From NCBI GenBank assembly GCA_001873845.1, contig MNZY01000023.1, positions 1-9,347 of the forward strand: a stretch of 9,347 nt of DNA, written 5' to 3'. Positions 5,739 through 9,347 of this stretch are shown piece by piece. Numbering within the stretch: the stretch's first letter is position 1; every line of letters starts with the position of its first letter. This stretch comes from Candidatus Altarchaeum sp. CG2_30_32_3053 (lineage in GTDB: Archaea > Altiarchaeota > Altiarchaeia > Altiarchaeales > Altiarchaeaceae). A model generated the notes under the pieces. That model saw only the letters and a list, made by a program, of their open reading frames with translations, ran no database searches and was not told where the DNA came from. The translations under genes and the position numbers were made by a program.

Positions 5739-5908
5739 TAAATGAGAGCGAAGCGAACTTATCTTTAACTCTCCTGATAACTTTTGCTTTTGTTTTGTCA
5801 TTTTGTTTGTTTAAAAGGCCCCCTAATCAACCAGTTGCCATTATCTCTCACGAAACAATCCCATCAATTCATTAGTGGGTGATTGACGTAAGATACTTTT
5901 CTTTACTA

Positions 5909-5923
5909 AATTAATTTTACGAT
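5909..5923 (+). repeat. 15-bp direct repeat, right copy
   Basis: This is the second identical copy of AATTAATTTTACGAT, 57-71 bp before the helicase ATG, in the same orientation as the copy at 5265-5279. Confidence 0.6.
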
Positions 5924-5937
5924 CATTCAGATTAAAT

Positions 5938-5957
5938 TAATGATTCATTATTAATTA
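5938..5957 (+). promoter_or_regulatory. Candidate helicase promoter with 13-bp palindrome
   Basis: TAATGA-T-TCATTA (5938-5950) is a perfect interrupted palindrome overlapping an ATTATTAATTA TATA-like string at about 5947-5957. A transcript would begin close to the ATG at 5980, giving a nearly leaderless mRNA. A regulator bound at the palindrome would block TBP. The inference is weak because the DNA is AT-rich. Confidence 0.3.
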
Positions 5958-5979
5958 GAAAAGATAAACAAAAAATACC

Positions 5980-8004
5980 ATGATAAAATTTACCGAAATT
6001 TTGAAAATTCATAATATTAAAGAACTTTATGATTACCAGAAAGAAGCAATAGAGGAAACAGATAAAGGAAAAAATTTAATCGTTTCAACACCTACAGCAA
6101 GCGGAAAAACACTTATAGCAGAATACGGAATAGTAAAGGCATTAAATAATGGCGGGAGGGCAATATATGTTGTGCCGATGCGTGCATTGGCGAGAGAGAA
6201 GTTCGGGGAATTTAAAATTTATAAAAATTTCGGATATAATGTCTTGTTAGAAATGGGCGATCTGGAAAGTTTAGATGTTGAAACATTAAAGTATAAGTGG
6301 TTAAATTTTGACATTTTATTTGCCACTGCTGAAAAGATGGATGCAATTTTGAGGGCAAATGTTTCTATAAAAGGTCTAAAATTTTTAGTTGTTGATGAAA
6401 TTCATTTTTTGGGCAGTCCTGACAGGGGCTCTGTTTATGAAATTTTAATCGCCAAATTGAGAAAAAATTTTCCCGACATTCAGATTCTGGGATTATCCGC
6501 TACTATTGGAAATACGGATGAACTGGCGAAATGGCTGAACGCATCACTAATTCAGTCATCATTTCGTCCCGTTCCGCTGACAGAGACGATTGAAACAAAA
6601 AAGGACTTAAAGACATTAGTTGCTGAAAATCTGCCTAAAGGAAACATTCTAATCTTTACAAACTCAAAAAAGAGATGTGAAAATTTATGCGTGGACCTAA
6701 GCGGACTCGAAATTTTTAAAAATACTGATTACCCGAAACCGGAAGATGAAATTTTAAATGCGATTGAATCACCGACAGAACAGTGCAAACTGTTATCTGA
6801 CCTTGTCAGTAAAGGAATATCATTTCACCACGCCGGCCTGACAAACAAACAGCGTGAATTAGTTGAAGAAAGTTTTAAAAACGGAAAAATAAAGGTAATC
6901 GTTGCCACTCCTACCTTGGCTTACGGTGTAAATTTACCTGCACATACAGTGATTATTGAAAAACTGATCAGATACACCGACAGAGGAATGATTGAAATTC
7001 CTGTTTTAGAATATAAGCAAATGTCCGGCAGGTCAGGCCGGCCAAAGTATGATAAAGAAGGAATCGCAATAATTATGGCAAATAAATCCAAAGAAAAGCA
7101 CATCCGCGAAAAATATATAAACGGAAAACCAGAAGACATTGATTCATACATTCTGGCAGAACCAAATTTAAGATTTCACACAATGTCATTAATTTCTGAA
7201 ATTTCAGAAGTTGATGAAATCTTGAAATTTTTTGATACGACATTTGGAATGTTTAGGTATAGGAATCCAGAGGCGGTTGAAAGAAACATTATCAATATAA
7301 TTAATAAATTAAAGGATTGGAAATTTGTTGAAGAAAAAAATCATCTCTTAAATTTAACGCCTGTGGGAAACAGAATTAATCAGATGTATATAGATCCATT
7401 AACAGCAAACCGGTATATTAAAATTTTTTCAGACAAGCATTACTCCGGCAGTTATGACGACATTGACACACTCTTTATTTTGTGTATGGCAACAGAAATA
7501 CTTTTGCTTTATATAAGCAGGGAGGAAGAAGACGATATTCTCGGTGAATTTTTATCACGGGAAAAGTCCGGATATCTTGAGGAGATTGGAGGAGATAAAT
7601 ATTTAGAGAGATTTAAAACAGCAAATATGTTCAATGCGTGGATAAATGAGAAAAGCGAAAATTATATTTATTCGGAATTTAACGCATCGCCGGGATTGCT
7701 GCATCAGAAGGTTGAAATTGGACAGTGGCTGATTTATGCTGCATGCGAGCTCGGGAAAATTTTAAAATTTCCGCAGTTAAAACATCTGATGGAGATGCAT
7801 GTCAGGGTTAAGTATGGAATAAGAAGGGAATTAATTGAACTGATAAGTGTAAAAGGAATCGGAAGGGTCAGGGCAAGGGCGTTGTTTAATCGCGGCTTTG
7901 TAAATAAAGAAATGTTGAGAAAGGCAAGTGTTGAAGAAATTACAGTGCCTTTGAAGAGCAAAAAGATAGCAGTGGATATTAAGAAAGAGGTTGAGGTGAT
8001 ATAA
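5980..8004 (+). CDS. hel308: Hel308-type Ski2-family DNA helicase
   Basis: This 674-residue superfamily-2 helicase unwinds forked DNA with 3'-5' polarity and acts in replication-fork repair and recombination. Motifs appear in order: the Q-motif LYDYQ (16-20), Walker A TPTASGKT (37-44), PMRALAREK (66-74), DEIH (139-142), SAT (173-175), FTNSKKR (226-232), HHAGL (283-287), ATPTLAYGVNLPA (309-321), and QMSGRSGRP (347-355). A winged-helix and helical ratchet region follows. The C-terminal helix-loop-helix segment GIRRELIELISVKGIG (613-628) runs directly into RVRARAL (629-635), the Hel308 domain-5 RAR-type motif that helps couple ATPase to DNA binding. Length agrees with the family (about 680-720). 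The domain order and the RAR motif favour Hel308 over RNA-acting Ski2 or Lhr enzymes. The gene diverges from the SecB-like gene, and a 16-bp tandem repeat begins at the base after its stop. Confidence 0.92.
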   Translation: MIKFTEILKIHNIKELYDYQKEAIEETDKGKNLIVSTPTASGKTLIAEYGIVKALNNGGRAIYVVPMRALAREKFGEFKIYKNFGYNVLLEMGDLESLDVETLKYKWLNFDILFATAEKMDAILRANVSIKGLKFLVVDEIHFLGSPDRGSVYEILIAKLRKNFPDIQILGLSATIGNTDELAKWLNASLIQSSFRPVPLTETIETKKDLKTLVAENLPKGNILIFTNSKKRCENLCVDLSGLEIFKNTDYPKPEDEILNAIESPTEQCKLLSDLVSKGISFHHAGLTNKQRELVEESFKNGKIKVIVATPTLAYGVNLPAHTVIIEKLIRYTDRGMIEIPVLEYKQMSGRSGRPKYDKEGIAIIMANKSKEKHIREKYINGKPEDIDSYILAEPNLRFHTMSLISEISEVDEILKFFDTTFGMFRYRNPEAVERNIINIINKLKDWKFVEEKNHLLNLTPVGNRINQMYIDPLTANRYIKIFSDKHYSGSYDDIDTLFILCMATEILLLYISREEEDDILGEFLSREKSGYLEEIGGDKYLERFKTANMFNAWINEKSENYIYSEFNASPGLLHQKVEIGQWLIYAACELGKILKFPQLKHLMEMHVRVKYGIRRELIELISVKGIGRVRARALFNRGFVNKEMLRKASVEEITVPLKSKKIAVDIKKEVEVI

Positions 8005-8107
8005 ATTTAAAGAGCCATGTATTTAAAGAGCCATGTATTTAAAGAGCCATGTATTTAAAGAGCCATGTATTTAAAGAGCCATGTATTTAAAGAGCCATGT
8101 ATTTAAA
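8005..8107 (+). repeat. 16-bp minisatellite, six perfect copies plus a partial
   Basis: ATTTAAAGAGCCATGT is repeated without a mismatch at 8005, 8021, 8037, 8053, 8069 and 8085, ending at 8100, followed by a partial ATTTAAA. The array begins at the first base after the helicase TAA. Perfect identity implies recent expansion or sequence homogenisation; copy number is probably variable between strains. Each unit has an ATG on the plus strand but every reading closes within a few codons, so it does not encode a protein. Confidence 0.98.
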
Positions 8108-8172
8108 TAAAAATAAATTTGTAATACTTAAAAGAATAAAATTTTACTGCTTAAAAATTATCAAAATTCAGA

Positions 8173-8345
8173 ATGGAACCTGCTCTAAAACTTATGGAAA
8201 TAAAAAATTTCAAAGGTTGTAAGAATACAAAGATTGATTTTGGAAATTATAATGTTCTCATCGGGGCAAACGGAAGCGGAAAAAGTAATTATAGAAGCGT
8301 TTAGATTTTTAAAGGAAATAATATCGCCCGGAACAATTATAGTCA
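8173..8345 (+). pseudogene. N-terminal remnant of an AAA/RecF-SMC-like ATPase
   Basis: From ATG 8173 the frame reads a start typical of OLD/RecF-like or AAA_21-type ATPases: LMEIKNFKGCKNTKIDFGN, then NVLIGANGSGKSN with a perfect Walker A. At about 8290 a two-base deletion (or one-base insertion) shifts the frame, and the original frame stops at 8302-8304. In the next frame IEAFRFLKEIISPG continues the expected helix after Walker A. Homology then ends abruptly near 8345, shortly before a dispersed repeat begins. Walker B, signature and dimerisation regions are gone, so the product cannot be functional. Such ATPases often belong to defence or mobile modules, but the fragment is too short to name a family. 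Confidence 0.85.
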
Positions 8346-8378
8346 TTTTGACATCTTTTGATAATATTGTTTTTGTCC

Positions 8379-8454
8379 ATATTTATTCTTCAAATCATAA
8401 TATGTAATATTGATGTTCAAAATAAATGATCAAAAGTTGAAATTTTCACTATAA
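8379..8454 (+). repeat. Dispersed ~75-bp repeat, copy 1
   Basis: This segment matches 8915-8988 with a few indels and substitutions. Shared blocks include CTTCAAATCATAATA, AATATTGATGTT and an ACTATA end. It sits exactly between the ATPase remnant and the aroE remnant, so it marks a rearrangement junction. The relation was found by eye. Confidence 0.8.
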
Positions 8455-8847
8455 TAGGAAATGAGGTTAAAGAAAAATTAAATAAATACCTCAAAGTTAT
8501 ATCTTTGAAAAATTTAAAGAACGAAATAGAAGACAGTGATATTATCATTAATGCAACATCAGTCGGAATGTTTCCTAATGCTGACAAATGTCCGATAAAG
8601 GAATATTATATTTTATATTCCAAAAGAAAAGTTTGTAATGGATGTTGTATATAATCCGATTGAAACAAAAATTTTAGAATTTGCAAAGAAAAAAAAATTG
8701 TATGACTATTGACGGTGTTGATATACTTGTTTATCAAAGTATTGAGGCATTGAAAATCTCTGGCTGAATATAGAACCAGAAGAATATTTAATTGACATTA
8801 TGAAAAAGTCAGTAATTAAGAAACTGAAAAAAAGACAGAAAATTTAA
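8451..8847 (+). pseudogene. aroE: Shikimate dehydrogenase C-terminal remnant, frameshifted
   Basis: Four consecutive reading frames rebuild the C-terminal part of AroE, the NADP-dependent enzyme of the shikimate pathway. Frame 1 (from 8451) has DSDIIINATSVGMFPN. Frame 2 (from about 8614) has IPKEKFVMDVVYNPIETKIL. Frame 3 (from 8702) has MTIDGVDILVYQSIEALKIS. Frame 4 (from 8761) has WLNIEPEEYLIDIMKKSVI and stops at 8845-8847. These are diagnostic AroE blocks in the right order. The first shift lies near 8605-8614, the second in an A-run at about 8688-8697 and the third near 8760. The whole N-terminal substrate domain and the nucleotide-binding glycine loop are missing, replaced by the dispersed repeat. 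It is clearly dead as it stands; only the A-run shift could be a sequencing error. Confidence 0.92.
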
Positions 8848-8914
8848 TGGCTCTTACATTTGAATCTGTCATGATGCAAAAATTTTTAAAATTTCATACA
8901 AATTTTTTATTTAT

Positions 8915-8988
8915 ATATTTATTTCTTCAAATCATAATAAATATTGATGTTTAAAATAAAGAATCAAAAATTTAAAAATTTACTATAA
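8915..8988 (+). repeat. Dispersed ~75-bp repeat, copy 2, with promoter-like end
   Basis: This is the second copy of the repeat at 8379-8454, in the same orientation. Its right end, ACTATAAA, forms the best TATA box before the surface-protein gene at 9031. The two copies bracket the aroE remnant. Confidence 0.8.
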
Positions 8989-8993
8989 AATTT
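8983..8993 (+). promoter_or_regulatory. TATA box of the surface-protein gene
   Basis: CTATAAAATTT lies 38-48 bp before the ATG at 9031. A transcript would start near 9008-9015, leaving an AT-rich leader of about 20 nt with no Shine-Dalgarno sequence. The left part of the box belongs to the dispersed repeat. Confidence 0.5.
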
Positions 8994-9030
8994 AAAATTC
9001 AACAAAAAATTCAATTTAAAAATTTTTAAA

Positions 9031-9347
9031 ATGAATAGAAAAAATTTGTTAAAGGGCAATGACTTTTTTGGAAATTTAAAAAATTCAGGTATTTTAGTTT
9101 TGGTTGTAATTGGAGTTGTTTTGATCTTAAGCGGAAATGTTAGTGCAGCAAATTGTGGTGGTGCAGTGCAATGTGGTTGTGGAGATACTTTAACCTCATC
9201 ACTGACTATGACAGGAGATTTGAGTAATTGTCCTGGAAATGGAATTATATTTGAAGCTGATAATATAGTTTTAGATTGTCAGGGACATACAATTGAAGGA
9301 GATGGTTCTGGATATTTATTTGATTATGGAATCTATTTAAATAGCAG
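9031..9347 (+). CDS. Secreted surface protein with probable parallel beta-helix, 5' end only
   Basis: The frame opens at ATG 9031 and runs off the window after 105 codons. Residues 1-18 are polar and basic, 19-34 hydrophobic (SGILVLVVIGVVLILS), and NVSA/A at 36-40 is a good signal-peptidase I site, so the product is exported or surface-anchored. The mature start is Cys-rich: C42, C48, C50, later C in LSNCPG and LDCQG. The block DLSNCPGNGIIFEADNIVLD then CQGHTIEGDG resembles the first rungs of right-handed beta-helix (PbH1/NosD-like) proteins, common as large archaeal cell-surface or adhesive proteins. Repeated rungs would be expected downstream. Frame and signal peptide are firm; the fold call rests on a short stretch. 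Confidence 0.8.
   Translation, partial: MNRKNLLKGNDFFGNLKNSGILVLVVIGVVLILSGNVSAANCGGAVQCGCGDTLTSSLTMTGDLSNCPGNGIIFEADNIVLDCQGHTIEGDGSGYLFDYGIYLNS

Larger units (their letters stand above)
5200..5979. other. 780-bp gene-free region between divergent genes
   Basis: The flanking genes diverge, so promoters for both must lie here. Short open frames in it (for example 5322-5546 plus, 5425-5715 minus) show no convincing protein. The stretch holds a 15-bp direct repeat at its borders, a TATA-like element near 5289, nested hairpins at 5307-5346, 5396-5447 and 5459-5479, a GAAA-loop hairpin at 5545-5558, a palindrome array at 5617-5738, and a GC-richer core at about 5441-5530. It is likely a structured RNA locus, a decayed element, or both. 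Confidence 0.6.

Noticed and set aside
8005..8107. 16-bp repeats considered as a CRISPR array or repeat-peptide gene
   Set aside because: The units are directly adjacent with no spacers, and all readings from the ATGs close quickly.

Overview
The window is AT-rich archaeal DNA. The archaeal assignment rests on several genes together: a proteasome-activating nucleotidase (PAN) ending in an HbYX motif, a translation initiation factor aIF2-beta with a Cys4 zinc ribbon, a Hel308-type DNA helicase, and a mevalonate-pathway GHMP decarboxylase. TATA-like boxes precede several genes and no clear Shine-Dalgarno sequence precedes any start, which fits leaderless or short-leader archaeal transcripts. 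I cannot name the lineage; an uncultured low-GC euryarchaeal, Altiarchaeota-like or DPANN-like genome would all fit.

Layout. (1) Positions 1-1858: a promoter region, then a two-gene plus-strand unit. The first gene has an N-terminal TIR domain. The second is a small protein that, by eye, resembles the C-terminal half of the first. This pair is the best candidate for an undescribed, defence-like system. (2) 1978-2940: a (di)phosphomevalonate decarboxylase for isoprenoid lipid synthesis, preceded by a TATA box and an 18-bp tandem duplication. (3) 2961-5199, minus strand: a housekeeping cluster in the order conserved SecB-like hypothetical, aIF2-beta, PAN. The aIF2-beta/PAN gap is almost entirely a 42-bp unit repeated three times, and each unit carries a copy of the PAN start codon. 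(4) 5200-5979: a 780-bp gene-free stretch bounded by a 15-bp direct repeat. It holds several strong hairpins, a locally GC-richer segment and an array of five short AT-rich palindromes at 26-27 bp spacing. It may be a structured RNA, a decayed insertion element, or both. (5) 5980-8004: Hel308-type helicase, followed directly after its stop codon by six perfect copies of a 16-bp unit. (6) 8173-8847: a graveyard. The Walker-A end of an AAA/RecF-like ATPase and the C-terminal third of shikimate dehydrogenase (aroE) survive as frameshifted remnants. They are separated and followed by two copies of a ~75-bp dispersed repeat. (7) 9031 to the window end: the start of a secreted, cysteine-containing, probable parallel beta-helix surface protein, cut by the window edge.

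The protein-quality (PAN), translation (aIF2-beta), lipid (MvaD) and DNA-repair (Hel308) genes are core functions. The accessory material (TIR pair, repeats, pseudogenes, surface protein) sits at the ends and in the central gap. A recurring theme is short tandem duplication exactly at gene borders.
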